Source: Nocardioides ferulae
GTDB lineage: Bacteria; Actinomycetota; Actinomycetes; Propionibacteriales; Nocardioidaceae
Length of the DNA: 64,000 bases
NCBI RefSeq assembly: GCF_003660455.1
Contig: NZ_QZVR01000015.1
Coordinates: 86,874 to 150,873, forward strand
Direction: 5' to 3'
Shown here: piece after piece, positions 48,525 through 57,672 of the stretch
Layout of the letters: each line of letters begins with the position of its first letter
Numbering within the stretch: the stretch's first letter is position 1
Notes under the pieces: generated by a model
The model's database searches: none
The model's input: only the letters and a program-made list of their open reading frames with translations
Told to the model about the DNA's origin: nothing
Translations under genes and position numbers: made by a program

Positions 48525-48550
48525 GGGATCGCCGGATATCCGGCGATCCC
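48525..48550. terminator. 26-nt perfect palindrome after choD
   Basis: GGGATCGCCGGAT followed by its exact reverse complement, with no loop bases. It begins 24 nt after the choD stop. It can form a stem only with a few unpaired central bases. Confidence 0.65.
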
Positions 48551-48552
48551 CG

Positions 48553-48584
48553 CGCATCCCACGCGCTGCAACGCGTGGGATGCG
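48553..48584. terminator. 13-bp hairpin after choD
   Basis: CGCATCCCACGCG (48553-48565) pairs perfectly with CGCGTGGGATGCG (48572-48584) across the 6-nt loop CTGCAA. It directly follows the 26-nt palindrome; together they probably terminate choD transcription. Confidence 0.7.
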
Positions 48585-48784
48585 TCAAGAACGCGTGTGA
48601 AGTCGACCCCGCAGGCAACACCGGACACCGGTCCAGACCATTGTCCGGGCCTCGGCGAAACCCGTTCCCGGTGCCGGCGTAACCCTCGCTCCGGGACCTC
48701 GTTGAGAGGTCGGACCCGGCAGTCATGCTCCCTCCCAAGGGCCGGGTCTCTCGGTCCAGGCTCTGTTCGCAGTGCGTGGACGAT

Positions 48785-48821
48785 CAGGGCCCGGCCACCC
48801 TCCCTCCCCGGCCGGGCCCTG
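48785..48821. terminator. 12-bp hairpin upstream of guaA
   Basis: CAGGGCCCGGCC (48785-48796) pairs perfectly with GGCCGGGCCCTG (48810-48821), with a pyrimidine-rich 13-nt loop. It lies between choD and the guaA promoter, so it could insulate guaA from upstream transcription. Confidence 0.55.
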
Positions 48822-48964
48822 GTGCATTTCACGGGCCGCTGCCCCCACCCCGCTCCTCACGTCTGCGTCGTTCCAGCACCCTCCGGACAGCAGGAACGTG
48901 AGGAGCGAGCGGGAGCGGGCAGGGAGCGGCCTCGGCCAGCGTCGGGGGCGCCGCCGGGCGCCGA

Positions 48965-48970
48965 TAGGCT
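48965..48970 (+). promoter_or_regulatory. -10 element of guaA transcript
   Basis: TAGGCT lies 7 nt before the ATG of the first mini-ORF, so the guaA mRNA would start at or next to that ATG. Confidence 0.5.
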
Positions 48971-48977
48971 CTGTCAG

Positions 48978-49026
48978 ATGACCGAGGCCCCATGACGGAG
49001 GCCCCATGACGGAGGTGGCGCGGTGA
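48978..49026 (+). other. chain of three overlapping mini-ORFs leading into guaA
   Basis: A 14-bp unit (ATGACSGAGGCCCC) is repeated and then degenerates. It creates ATG 48978-TGA 48995 (MTEAP), ATG 48992-TGA 49009 (MTEAP) and ATG 49006-TGA 49026 (MTEVAR), each overlapping the next start by ATGA; the last stop overlaps the guaA GTG by GTGA. GuaA itself starts VTELAE, as if its start region had been duplicated. Confidence 0.6.
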
Positions 49027-50600
49027 CGGAGCTGGCAGAGCACGACCTGGTGCTGGTGGTCGACTTCGGTGCGCAGTACGCCCAGCTGATCGCCCGGCGG
49101 GTGCGGGAGGCACGGGTCTACTCCGAGATCGTCCCGCACACCATGCCGGTCGAGGAGATGCTGGCCCGCCGCCCCAAGGCGATCGTCCTCTCCGGAGGCC
49201 CGTCCTCGGTGTACGCCGAGGGGGCGCCCGGCATCGACAGCTCGCTGTTCACCGCCGGCACCCCCGTCTTCGGCATGTGCTACGGCTTCCAGCTGATGGC
49301 CCGCGGGCTCGGCGGGGAGGTGGCACCCACCGGCGCCCGCGAGTACGGCCGCACCCGCGTCGCGGTGAGCGAGCCCGGCACCCTGCTCACCGAGGTCCCG
49401 GCCGAGCACACGGTGTGGATGTCGCACGGCGATTCGGTGACCGCGGCCCCCGAGGGGTTCACGGTGCTGGCCTCCACCGAGGGCACCCCCGTCGCGGCCT
49501 TCGAGGACGTCGGGCGTGGGCTGGCCGGTGTGCAGTGGCACCCCGAGGTGCTGCACACCGAGCACGGCCAGAAGGTGCTCGAGCACTTCCTGCACCGCAT
49601 CGCCGGCTGCCGGCCGACCTGGACGATGGTCAACATCGTCGAGGAGCAGATCGAGTCGATCCGTGCCCAGATCGGCGACCGCGGCCGCGCGATCTGCGGC
49701 CTCTCCGGCGGCGTCGACTCCGCGGTGGCCGCCGCGATCGTGCAGCGGGCCATCGGCGACCGGCTCACCTGCGTCTACGTCGACCACGGCCTGATGCGGC
49801 AGGGCGAGACCGAGCAGGTCGAGCGCGACTTCGTCGCCGCGACCGGCGTCGACCTCAAGGTGGTCGACGCCGAGAAGCAGTTCCTCGACGCGCTGGCCGG
49901 CATCAGCGACCCGGAGCAGAAGCGCAAGGTCATCGGCCGGGAGTTCATCCGGGTCTTCGAGGCGGCCGAGGTCGAGGTGCTGGCCGACGCCGCCGCCAGC
50001 GGCGACAAGGTCGCGTTCCTGGTGCAGGGCACGCTCTATCCCGACGTGGTCGAGTCCGGCGGCGGTGCCGGCACCTCCAACATCAAGTCGCACCACAATG
50101 TCGGCGGGCTGCCCGACGACCTCGAGTTCGAGCTGGTCGAGCCGCTGCGCACGCTGTTCAAGGACGAGGTGCGACAGGTCGGCGAGCAGCTGGGACTGCC
50201 GCCGGAGATCGTGCACCGGCAGCCGTTCCCGGGGCCGGGTCTCGGCATCCGGATCATCGGCGAGGTCACCCGCGAGCGCCTCGACATCCTGCGCCAGGCC
50301 GACGCGATCGCCCGCGAGGAGATGACCCGAGCCGGCTTGGACCGCGACATCTGGCAGATGCCCGTGGTGCTGCTGGCCGACGTCCGCTCGGTCGGCGTGC
50401 AGGGCGACGGGCGCACCTACGGCCACCCGGTCGTGCTGCGTCCGGTCACCTCCGAGGACGCCATGACCGCCGACTGGGCGCGGCTGCCCTACGACGTGCT
50501 CGAGCGCATCTCGACCCGCATCACCAACGAGGTGAGCGAGGTCAACCGGGTCACCGTCGACGTCACCTCCAAGCCCCCGGGCACCATCGAGTGGGAGTGA
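49023..50600 (+). CDS. guaA: GMP synthase (glutamine-hydrolysing)
   Basis: A 525-residue enzyme making GMP from XMP, ATP and glutamine. The class I glutaminase domain (about 1-200) has [17 protein letters not shown], the nucleophile Cys in GMCYGFQ (about 86), and GVQWHPE with the His-Glu pair. The ATP pyrophosphatase domain shows the PP-loop [15 protein letters not shown] at about 225-240. The dimerisation domain ends [12 protein letters not shown] 49023 gives the expected N-terminus; it overlaps the last of three mini-ORFs, so its translation may depend on them. Confidence 0.97.
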   Translation: MTELAEHDLVLVVDFGAQYAQLIARRVREARVYSEIVPHTMPVEEMLARRPKAIVLSGGPSSVYAEGAPGIDSSLFTAGTPVFGMCYGFQLMARGLGGEVAPTGAREYGRTRVAVSEPGTLLTEVPAEHTVWMSHGDSVTAAPEGFTVLASTEGTPVAAFEDVGRGLAGVQWHPEVLHTEHGQKVLEHFLHRIAGCRPTWTMVNIVEEQIESIRAQIGDRGRAICGLSGGVDSAVAAAIVQRAIGDRLTCVYVDHGLMRQGETEQVERDFVAATGVDLKVVDAEKQFLDALAGISDPEQKRKVIGREFIRVFEAAEVEVLADAAASGDKVAFLVQGTLYPDVVESGGGAGTSNIKSHHNVGGLPDDLEFELVEPLRTLFKDEVRQVGEQLGLPPEIVHRQPFPGPGLGIRIIGEVTRERLDILRQADAIAREEMTRAGLDRDIWQMPVVLLADVRSVGVQGDGRTYGHPVVLRPVTSEDAMTADWARLPYDVLERISTRITNEVSEVNRVTVDVTSKPPGTIEWE

Positions 50601-50728
50601 GCCGCGGCCAGGCTCTGCGCGGATCCGGGGGCCCGCGGTCGGAGCTGATGAAGCCGTGGCCGCGCTCGGCGTTGGACCACCTCACACGTCCGGTGGACGC
50701 CGCATCGGGAGCGGACCGGGCGCCCGGC

Positions 50729-50734
50729 TAGGGT
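50729..50734 (+). promoter_or_regulatory. -10 element of MFS gene, leaderless geometry
   Basis: TAGGGT is followed by 6 nt and the ATG at 50741. Confidence 0.5.
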
Positions 50735-50740
50735 CCAGGC

Positions 50741-52102
50741 ATGGCCGCCAGGACCCGCCACGAGCGCCTCGACGCGCTGCCGCTGACCGGTGAGCACCGC
50801 AAGCTCGTCGTCGGGTCCGGCGTCGGGTGGGCGCTCGACGCGATGGACGTCGGCCTGATCAGCTTCGTGATGGCCGCGCTCGCGGCGCAGTGGAGTCTCG
50901 ACGACACCACCTTGTCGTGGATCGCCTCGATCGGGTTCGTGGGCATGGCGATCGGAGCGAGCGTGGGCGGACTGCTCGCCGACCGGGTCGGCCGCCGCCA
51001 GGTCTTCGCGCTCACCCTGCTGGTCTATGGCCTGGCCACCGGCGCCGCCGCGCTCTCCTGGTCGGTGGGGGCGCTGCTGGTCTTCCGGTTCCTGATCGGG
51101 CTCGGCCTGGGCGCCGAGCTGCCGGTGGCGTCCACGCTGGTCAGCGAGTTCGCCCCGGCCCGCATCCGGGGGCGGGTCGTGGTGCTGCTCGAGTCGTTCT
51201 GGGCGGTCGGTTGGCTGCTGGCCGCCGTGATCGGCTACCTCGTCGTCCCGGAGTCCGACGACGGCTGGCGGTGGGCGTTCGCGCTCGGCGCGGTGCCGGC
51301 GGCCTACGCATTGGTGGTCCGCTACGGCCTGCCCGAGTCGGTGCGGTTCCTGGAGAGCCGGGGCCGGTACGCCGAGGCGGAGGCTGCGGTGCGCCGGTTC
51401 GAGGCCTCCGCCGGCGTCGCACCCCCCACCGCGGACCAGGTGGCCACCCCGGAGGAGGTGTCCGGGCGGGCCACCGACGCGCCCGGCCCGTCGGCGCTGT
51501 GGGCGCCCGGGGTCCGCCGCCACACCGCGTCGTTGTGGGCGGTCTGGTTCGGGGTGAACTTCTCCTACTACGGCGCGTTCATCTGGATCCCGACCCTGCT
51601 GGTGGCCTCCGGCCTGGACCTGGTGCGCTCGTTCGAGTACACCCTGGTGATCACGCTGGCGCAGCTGCCCGGCTATGCGGTCGCGGCGGTGCTGGTCGAG
51701 GTGTGGGGCCGTCGCCCCACCCTGTCGCTGTTCCTGCTGGGGTCGGCCGGCTCGGCGCTGGCCTTCGGGTCCGCCGACGCGGAGCTGACCACGGTCGCCT
51801 TCGGCATGGCGCTGTCGTTCTTCAACCTGGGCGCCTGGGGAGCCCTCTATGCGATCTCGCCCGAGGTCTACCCGACCGCGCTGCGCGGCACCGGCACCGG
51901 CTGGGCGGCCGGCTTCGGTCGGATCGCCTCGGTGATCGCACCCCTGTCGGTGCCGCCGCTGCTCGACCTGGGCGGCGAGCCGCTGCTGTTCAGCGTGTTC
52001 TGCGCGTTCTTCCTGCTGGCGGCCGGCGCGGCCTGGGGGCTGCCGGAACGGCGAGGCAAGTCGCTGGAGGCCGCGGAGACGGCAGCGGCCGGGCTCCGCT
52101 GA
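50741..52102 (+). CDS. MFS transporter (sugar or aromatic acid:H+ symporter type)
   Basis: A 453-residue, 12-helix major facilitator. The A-like motif GLLADRVGRRQVF after helix 2, RFLIGLGLGAELPVASTLVSEFAPARIRGR after helix 4, and WGRRPTLSLF in the second half are typical of the sugar-porter/aromatic-acid symporter branch. The early aspartate pair in WALDAMDVGLIS is common in the benzoate-type carriers. Substrate unknown. The stop codon lies in the loop of a 14-bp terminator hairpin. Confidence 0.9.
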   Translation: MAARTRHERLDALPLTGEHRKLVVGSGVGWALDAMDVGLISFVMAALAAQWSLDDTTLSWIASIGFVGMAIGASVGGLLADRVGRRQVFALTLLVYGLATGAAALSWSVGALLVFRFLIGLGLGAELPVASTLVSEFAPARIRGRVVVLLESFWAVGWLLAAVIGYLVVPESDDGWRWAFALGAVPAAYALVVRYGLPESVRFLESRGRYAEAEAAVRRFEASAGVAPPTADQVATPEEVSGRATDAPGPSALWAPGVRRHTASLWAVWFGVNFSYYGAFIWIPTLLVASGLDLVRSFEYTLVITLAQLPGYAVAAVLVEVWGRRPTLSLFLLGSAGSALAFGSADAELTTVAFGMALSFFNLGAWGALYAISPEVYPTALRGTGTGWAAGFGRIASVIAPLSVPPLLDLGGEPLLFSVFCAFFLLAAGAAWGLPERRGKSLEAAETAAAGLR

Positions 52103-52116
52103 GCGGAGCCCGGCCG
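52086..52116. terminator. 14-bp perfect hairpin with the MFS stop codon as its loop
   Basis: CGGCCGGGCTCCGC (52086-52099) pairs perfectly with GCGGAGCCCGGCCG (52103-52116); the three-base loop is the TGA stop. It separates the MFS gene from the convergent sigF gene, which ends 23 nt further on. Confidence 0.8.
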
Positions 52117-52138
52117 TCCCCGGTGCGTGACCGGGTGT

Positions 52139-52936
52139 CTAGGAGACCTGCTCGCGCAGCTGGCCGAGGATGCGGCTGAGCAGCCTCGAGACCTGCATCT
52201 GCGTGACGCCGAGGTCGTTGCCGATCTCTTCTTGGGTGCGGTCCTCGAAGAAGCGCAGGTAGAGGATGCGCTTGTCGCGCGGCGAGAGCGAGCGGACGAC
52301 GGGCGCGAGCCGCACCCGGGCCTCGCTGGCCTCGCGGTCGCGGTCCTCGTCTTCGATCAGCTCGCCCACGGTGGCCGCGGACGTGCCGGTGACCGGCTGG
52401 TCGAGGGAGCTGGGCTGGAAGCAGCCGAACGCGAGCACCGCCTCGTCGTACTCCCGCTCGGAGATCTCGAGCTCGGCGAGCAGCTCCTCGGTGGTGGGCT
52501 CGCGACCGAGGTCGTGGGAGAGCGCCTCGGAGGTCTGGTTGATCCGTGCCTGCAGCTCCTGGATGCGCCGCGGGGGACGCACCGTCCAGCCGTGGTCGCG
52601 GAAGTGGCGCTGCAGCTCGCCGCGGATGGTCGGCACCGCGTAGGCGAGCAGGTCGCGCTCGTGGGTCGGGTCGAAACGGTGGACCGCCTTGATCAGGCCC
52701 TCGTAGGCGGTCTGGCAGAGGTCTTCGTCGGTGACGCCGCGCCCGCGGTAGCGGGTGGCGACGGCCTCGGCGACGCGACGGTTGATCAGGATGACCCGCT
52801 CGAGCAGCTCCTGGCGCTCGTCGGGGTCGGTGGTGGCGTTGGCACGCTGGAGCAGCTCGGCGGTGCGCTCGGAGCGCTCGGTGCGGGAGAGCGTGCGGTC
52901 GGCGTCGGTGCCTGCGTTGGCCGGCGCGATCGGCAT
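52139..52936 (-). CDS. sigF: RNA polymerase sigma factor SigF/SigB family
   Basis: A 265-residue group III sigma factor. Region 2: RYRGRGVTDEDLCQTAYEGLIKAVHRFDPTHERDLLAYAVPTIRGELQRHFRDHGWTVRPPRR. Region 3: ALSHDLGREPTTEELLAELEIS. Region 4: LSPRDKRILYLRFFEDRTQEEIGNDLGVTQMQVSRLLSRIL. The family runs general stress and late-stage responses and is normally held by an anti-sigma factor; no rsbW/usfX gene is adjacent, so its partner must be elsewhere. A SigF-type promoter lies upstream. Confidence 0.93.
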   Translation of the reverse strand: MPIAPANAGTDADRTLSRTERSERTAELLQRANATTDPDERQELLERVILINRRVAEAVATRYRGRGVTDEDLCQTAYEGLIKAVHRFDPTHERDLLAYAVPTIRGELQRHFRDHGWTVRPPRRIQELQARINQTSEALSHDLGREPTTEELLAELEISEREYDEAVLAFGCFQPSSLDQPVTGTSAATVGELIEDEDRDREASEARVRLAPVVRSLSPRDKRILYLRFFEDRTQEEIGNDLGVTQMQVSRLLSRILGQLREQVS

Positions 52937-53017
52937 GTGGAGCTCCGTTCCTGCGATCAGTGGTCACGGTCTCGGGTGGCCCGCGCGCCTGTTCGGCTCG
53001 GCGGGGACTCCTCAGGT

Positions 53018-53044
53018 CTACCCACCACGGCAGCCGGTCTAAAC
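53018..53044 (-). promoter_or_regulatory. SigF-type promoter upstream of sigF
   Basis: On the minus strand GTTT (53044-53041), 17 bases and GGGTAG (53023-53018) match the actinobacterial SigF consensus GTTT-N15-17-GGGTAT with one difference, about 80 bp before the sigF start. This implies the gene is switched on by its own product. Confidence 0.6.
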
Positions 53045-53105
53045 CACACTTGCCCCAAAAAGTTCTGAGACGTACTCAGTCGCAGGATGGTTCCCGGGCG
53101 TGCGA

Positions 53106-54971
53106 TCAGCGGTAGTAGAGGCGGCCTGACGTGCGGATTCCGTCGACGTCGACCTCCCAGACGCCGGCATCGACGTACATGCGGAAGTACCGCTCGATCT
53201 CGCCACGGCCGTCGTCGCCGACCTCCACCGCCTGGCAGCCGGAGTCGGGGCACCGCCAGCCCTCGGTGCCGATCGGGCGGATGCGCACCTGCGGTGCCGC
53301 GCCGCTCGCGTAGCCGGCGACCTCCACGCCGTACCACTGGCAGGGGTAGGCCACGCCGGCCTCCGGCACGCACGTGCCGGGGGTGCGGAACAGGCGCAGG
53401 GTGCGCGGCTCGGCTCTCCCGCAGGCCCGCACGGCCCGACCGGCGGTCTCGGCGCCGTCGGCGACCGCGACCGCGCGGGTCCGCACGCACACTCGTCGGC
53501 CGCCCTCCGCGGTCTTCACCTGGAACCGGGCCGGCGTCGGCTGCCACCCCTCGCCGGCGTCGTACTCGAGACGGGTCGTGACCTCGTCGGGGGTCTGGGG
53601 GGCGGTCACCCGGAACGCCACGGCCCGGTACGCCGGACGTGCGGCGACGCGCGGCGGCCGGGGGGCCGGCGGGGGAGTGGCGCTCGGGCTCTCCGTGGGG
53701 GTGGGCTCGGCCGTGCCGGGGTTGGTGGCGCTCGGCTCGTCGTCGTCGCCGCCAACCGCCACCAGCGCCGCGGTGGTGCCGGCCACGAGCATCACGGCGG
53801 CGGCGACGCCACCGATCAGCGCGCCGCGCCGGCGCCGGCTCGCACCGTGTCGCCGCGTGGACGGACCGGTGGTCGCCGGGTCGAGCCGCTCCTCGACGCG
53901 AGCGGCGGCGGGTGCGGCCGGCGGGGTGGTGGGGGCCGGGCCGGGCGGGGCCGACGGGACCGGGGACAGCGGGGCCGGCCGGACAGCGGTGTGGTCCTCG
54001 ACCGGCGGCTGCCCAGGGACCCGGGTGGGCGGCTCGTCGTCGAGCGCACCCGCGGGGCGGGACCCCTCGCCCGCGACGGAGCCAATGACGGTGTCGGTGA
54101 GCGGGCCGGCGACCGGGAGCGTGCCGGTGTCGATCTCGCGCACCACGTCGAGCAGCATCGTGCGCAGCGCCGCCGCGGTCGGCACCCGCTGTTCGGGGTC
54201 CTTGTGCAGCGCGGCCGCCAGCACGGCGTCGATCCGATCGTCGAGCGGCTCCCCGGTGTCGAGCTGCGGCACCGGGGAGTTGATGTGGGCGTTGATCATC
54301 TGGAAGTCGGTGCCGCTGTAGGGCGCGTCACCGGCCAGCGCCGACCACAGCAGGCAGCCGGCGGAGTAGACGTCGCCGCGTTCGTCGGCGGGGTGCCCGA
54401 AGTGCCGCTCGGGGGCCATGTAGGCGGGGCTGCCGACCAGGGTGCCGGTGCGGGTGAGTCCGCGGTCCTTCTCGTTGCCGTCCAGCGCGATGCCGAAGTC
54501 GCACAGATAGGGCACCAGCCCCTCGGGGCGCTGCCAGAGCAGGACGTTGCCGGGCTTCACGTCGCGGTGGATGACCCCGGCCGCGTGCGCGTCGGCGAGC
54601 GCCTCGCACACCTGGGCGACCAGGACCAGCGCCGCGCGCTTGTCGAGCGGGCCGTGCTCGGAGATCCAGTGCCGCAGGTCGCCGTCGCGGTAGAGGTCGG
54701 TGACGAAGAAGACGGTGTCGTCGTGCTGGCCGTACTCGTGGATGCCGACGATGTTGCGCGAGCGGATGCGGGCCAGCACCGACGCCTCACGGGCGAACCG
54801 GGCGTGGAAGTCCTCGTCGATGGTGAGCGAGGGAAGCACGACCTTCAGCGCGACGGCGCGGTTGAGCACCTTGTCGGTCGCCTCGTAGACCGCGCCCATG
54901 CCGCCGTGCCCGATCAGGTGCACGATCCGGTAGCGACCGCCGTACTCGTCGCCTACCTTCGGATACCCCAT
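53106..54971 (-). CDS. transmembrane Ser/Thr protein kinase (PknB-like)
   Basis: A 621-residue receptor-type kinase. Kinase domain about 10-275: glycine loop LIGHGGMGAVYEA, Lys in AVALKVV (about 43), HRDVKPGNVLL (about 134), DFGIAL (about 158), GSPAYMAPE. A Pro-rich juxtamembrane stretch (about 300-380) precedes one membrane helix (about 386-410, ALIGGVAAAVMLVAGTTAALVAV). The extracellular part is not PASTA; it has FN3-like strands and a Cys-rich region (TCVPEAGVAYPCQWYG, CPDSGCQAVEV). It probably senses an outside signal. fbiC ends 34 nt upstream. Confidence 0.93.
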   Translation of the reverse strand: MGYPKVGDEYGGRYRIVHLIGHGGMGAVYEATDKVLNRAVALKVVLPSLTIDEDFHARFAREASVLARIRSRNIVGIHEYGQHDDTVFFVTDLYRDGDLRHWISEHGPLDKRAALVLVAQVCEALADAHAAGVIHRDVKPGNVLLWQRPEGLVPYLCDFGIALDGNEKDRGLTRTGTLVGSPAYMAPERHFGHPADERGDVYSAGCLLWSALAGDAPYSGTDFQMINAHINSPVPQLDTGEPLDDRIDAVLAAALHKDPEQRVPTAAALRTMLLDVVREIDTGTLPVAGPLTDTVIGSVAGEGSRPAGALDDEPPTRVPGQPPVEDHTAVRPAPLSPVPSAPPGPAPTTPPAAPAAARVEERLDPATTGPSTRRHGASRRRRGALIGGVAAAVMLVAGTTAALVAVGGDDDEPSATNPGTAEPTPTESPSATPPPAPRPPRVAARPAYRAVAFRVTAPQTPDEVTTRLEYDAGEGWQPTPARFQVKTAEGGRRVCVRTRAVAVADGAETAGRAVRACGRAEPRTLRLFRTPGTCVPEAGVAYPCQWYGVEVAGYASGAAPQVRIRPIGTEGWRCPDSGCQAVEVGDDGRGEIERYFRMYVDAGVWEVDVDGIRTSGRLYYR

Positions 54972-55005
54972 TGCCCGTCCCTCGTACGCCGGCTCCGGCG
55001 CCGGA

Positions 55006-57588
55006 TCAGGAAGTCGCCCGGACTTTACCCCGGTCGGCCGCCAAGTCGTAGGTGGTGGTGCGCTCGCGGACCGGTCGGCCGATGCCCGCGCCGATCTCGA
55101 CCAGCTCGGCGACGGTCTTGGCCGACCCGTGCTCGGAGCCGGCCATCCGCGAGATCGTCTCCTCCATCAGGGTGCCGCCGAGGTCGTTGGCGCCGGCCCG
55201 CAGCATCGCACGGGTGCCCTCGACGCCGAGCTTGACCCACGAGGTCTGGATGTTGTGGATGCGGCCGTGCAGCATGATCCGGGCCAGGGCGTGCACGGCC
55301 AGGTTGTCTCGCAGGGTCGGTCCGGGACGGGCGACGCCGGCGAGATAGAGCGGCGCGGAGGTGTGCACGAACGGCAGCGGCACGAACTCGGTGAAGCCGC
55401 CGGTCCGGTCCTGCAGGTCGGCCAGCAGCCGCAGGTGGCCCACCCAGTGCCGGGGGTGGTCGACGTGGCCGTACATCATCGTCGACGTCGTGGGGAGGCC
55501 CACCCGGTGTGCGGTGCCGACCACCTCGACCCAGGTGCGGGTGGGCAGCTTGCCCTTGGTCAGCACCCACCGCACCTCGTCGTCGAGGATCTCGGCGGCG
55601 GTGCCGGGCAGCGAGCCCAGCCCGGCCTCCTTGGCGCGCAGCAGGAACTCCTCGATCGACAGGCCGGTGCGGGCGGTGCCGTTGACCACCTCCATCGGCG
55701 AGAACGCGTGCACGTGCATGCCGGGCACCCGCGCCTTCACCGCCGCGACCAGGTCGAAGTACGCCGTCGCCGGCAGCTCCGGGTCGATGCCGCCCTGCAT
55801 GCACACCTCGGTGGCGCCCAGGCCCCAGGCCTCCTCGGCCCGGTCCGCCACCTCGTCGAGCGAGAGCGAGTAGGCGTCGGCGTCGCTGCGGCGCTGGGCG
55901 AACGCGCAGAACCGGCAGCCGACGTAGCAGACGTTGGTGAAGTTGATGTTGCGGTTCACCACGTAGGTGACGTCGTCGCCGACGGCGTCGCGGCGCAGGT
56001 CGTCGGCGAGGCGGCAGACCTGGTCGAGCAGCTCGCCCTCGGCGGTGATCAGCGTCAGCGCGTGCTCGGCGGACAGGTTGCCCGGGTCGCGTTCGGCGGC
56101 CGCCAGAGCGGTGCGGCCCTCGCTGTGCAGCAGCGCCGCGCCGCCCGTCGCCGTCGCCGCGGCACGCACCTGGTCCCAGTCGCCGTACACGTCCGCGAAG
56201 TCCGAGCGCCGGTCGTGGGTGCGGCCCTCGGTGTCGACGGCCGCGAAGAGGTCCGTGCGGCCGGTGCTGGTCTGCAGCCCCGCGAACCCGCCGTCGGGCT
56301 CCTGCCACGGCAGGCCGCTCGGTCGTACGCCGGGGCGCGCGAGGCCCTCCGGGGTGGCCAGGGCGGCGACGTGGGCGGAGACCCGCGGGTCCAGCCAGGG
56401 CTCGCCGGCCCGCACGTACTCCGGGTGCACGGTCAGTCGCGGCGCGAGCTCGAGGCCGCACTCGGCGGTGACGGCCCGCAGCCGCTCCAGCGACGGCCAG
56501 GGCCGCTCGGGGTTCACGTGGTCGGGGGTCAGCGGCGAGACCCCGCCCCAGTCGTCCACCCCGGCGCCGAGCAGGAGCCGGCACTCCTGGAGGTCCACGA
56601 GGTTGGGGGGCGCCTGCACCCGCGCCTTCGGGCCGAGCACGATCCGGGTGACCGCGATGGCGGCGCGGTACTCGTCGAGGCCGAGGTCTCCGGCGTGCCG
56701 CATCGCCGTGTCGGGCTTGGCCCGGAAGTTCTGGACGATGACCTCCTGCACGGCGCCGAAGGCGCGCGAGACCTGGCGCAGGGCGAAGATCGTCTCGGCC
56801 CGCTCGGTGAGCGTCTCGCCGATGCCGACCAGGAGGCCGGTGGTGAACGGGATCGACAGCCGGCCGGCGTCCTCGAGCACCCGCAGCCGGACCGCCGGGT
56901 CCTTGTCGGGGGAGCCGAAGTGCGGCTGCCCCTTCTCCTCGAACAGCCGTCGTGAGGTGGTCTCGAGCATCATGCCCATCGAGGGGGACACCGGCTTGAG
57001 CCGGTTCATCTCCTCCCAGGTCATCACGCCGGGGTTGAGGTGGGGGAGCAGGCCGGTCTCCTCCAGCACCCGCACCGCCATCGCGCGCACGTAGGCCAGC
57101 GTGGAGTCGTAGCCGCGCTCGTCGAGCCAGGCCCGGGCCTCGGGCCACCGGTCCTCGGGCCGGTCGCCCAGCGTGAAGAGTGCCTCGAGGCAGCCCAGGG
57201 CGGCGCCCTCGCCGGCGATCGCGAGGATCTCGTCGGGGGAGAGGTAGGGCTCGCGGCCGTCGCGGGCCGCCTGGGCGGGGGTCTCCACGAACGTGCAGTA
57301 GTGGCAGCGGTCCCGGCACAGCCGGGTGACCGGGATGAACACCTTCGGCGAGTAGGTCACGACGCCGTGGCCGTCGACCACCCGGCCCGCCGCCGTCAGG
57401 CCGGCGTCGCGCACGGTCGCCGCGGCGGCACAGAGCCGGGTCAGCTGCTCGCCGCGGGCGGCCAGCAGCGCGGTGGCCTCGGCCAGGTCGAGCGCCGCCC
57501 CCCGCTCGGCGCGCGCGAGGGCGCGGCGTACCTGCTGGGGCGTGGGCGCCGGCTCGGCGGCGGGCGGTGCGCTCGGCGGGGTGGTCAT
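55006..57588 (-). CDS. fbiC: FO synthase (CofG-CofH fusion)
   Basis: An 860-residue enzyme that builds the deazaflavin FO, the chromophore of coenzyme F420, from tyrosine and a flavin pathway intermediate. Two radical SAM halves are present: CofG-like, with CRDRCHYC at about 89-96, and CofH-like, with CYVGCRFC at about 553-560, each binding a [4Fe-4S] cluster. [23 protein letters not shown] and [16 protein letters not shown] segments agree. One-chain FbiC is typical of actinobacteria, where CofG and CofH are separate in archaea. The other F420 genes are not nearby. Confidence 0.96.
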   Translation of the reverse strand: MTTPPSAPPAAEPAPTPQQVRRALARAERGAALDLAEATALLAARGEQLTRLCAAAATVRDAGLTAAGRVVDGHGVVTYSPKVFIPVTRLCRDRCHYCTFVETPAQAARDGREPYLSPDEILAIAGEGAALGCLEALFTLGDRPEDRWPEARAWLDERGYDSTLAYVRAMAVRVLEETGLLPHLNPGVMTWEEMNRLKPVSPSMGMMLETTSRRLFEEKGQPHFGSPDKDPAVRLRVLEDAGRLSIPFTTGLLVGIGETLTERAETIFALRQVSRAFGAVQEVIVQNFRAKPDTAMRHAGDLGLDEYRAAIAVTRIVLGPKARVQAPPNLVDLQECRLLLGAGVDDWGGVSPLTPDHVNPERPWPSLERLRAVTAECGLELAPRLTVHPEYVRAGEPWLDPRVSAHVAALATPEGLARPGVRPSGLPWQEPDGGFAGLQTSTGRTDLFAAVDTEGRTHDRRSDFADVYGDWDQVRAAATATGGAALLHSEGRTALAAAERDPGNLSAEHALTLITAEGELLDQVCRLADDLRRDAVGDDVTYVVNRNINFTNVCYVGCRFCAFAQRRSDADAYSLSLDEVADRAEEAWGLGATEVCMQGGIDPELPATAYFDLVAAVKARVPGMHVHAFSPMEVVNGTARTGLSIEEFLLRAKEAGLGSLPGTAAEILDDEVRWVLTKGKLPTRTWVEVVGTAHRVGLPTTSTMMYGHVDHPRHWVGHLRLLADLQDRTGGFTEFVPLPFVHTSAPLYLAGVARPGPTLRDNLAVHALARIMLHGRIHNIQTSWVKLGVEGTRAMLRAGANDLGGTLMEETISRMAGSEHGSAKTVAELVEIGAGIGRPVRERTTTYDLAADRGKVRATS

Positions 57589-57595
57589 CCCCTTC

Positions 57596-57601
57596 AGGCT
57601 A
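57596..57601 (-). promoter_or_regulatory. -10 element of fbiC, leaderless geometry
   Basis: On the minus strand TAGCCT is followed by 7 nt (GAAGGGG) and the ATG at 57588. The GAAGGGG could also act as a ribosome binding site if transcription starts further upstream. Confidence 0.45.
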
Positions 57602-57672
57602 GTTCCGTGTGGCCCCGGCGGGCGATCCGGCCCACTCGCCGGGACCGCCGCCCCACCGGCGGCACCGGTGGC

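Larger units (their letters stand above)
48502..49022. other. 521-base region between choD and guaA
   Basis: Holds two terminator-like hairpins after choD, a third hairpin at 48785-48821, a -10 element and three mini-ORFs that overlap the guaA start. The middle part (48585-48780) has short self-complementary stretches such as CCGGACA/TGTCCGG but no known riboswitch signature that I could recognise. Confidence 0.6.

Noticed and set aside
48525..48550. Phage attachment site
   Set aside because: A perfect palindrome alone is not evidence; there is no integrase, tRNA or second copy in the window.
48585..48960. Riboswitch before guaA
   Set aside because: Some short complementary segments exist, but no recognised aptamer core (purine, PRPP, ykkC-type) could be matched, and a -10 element lies downstream of the region.
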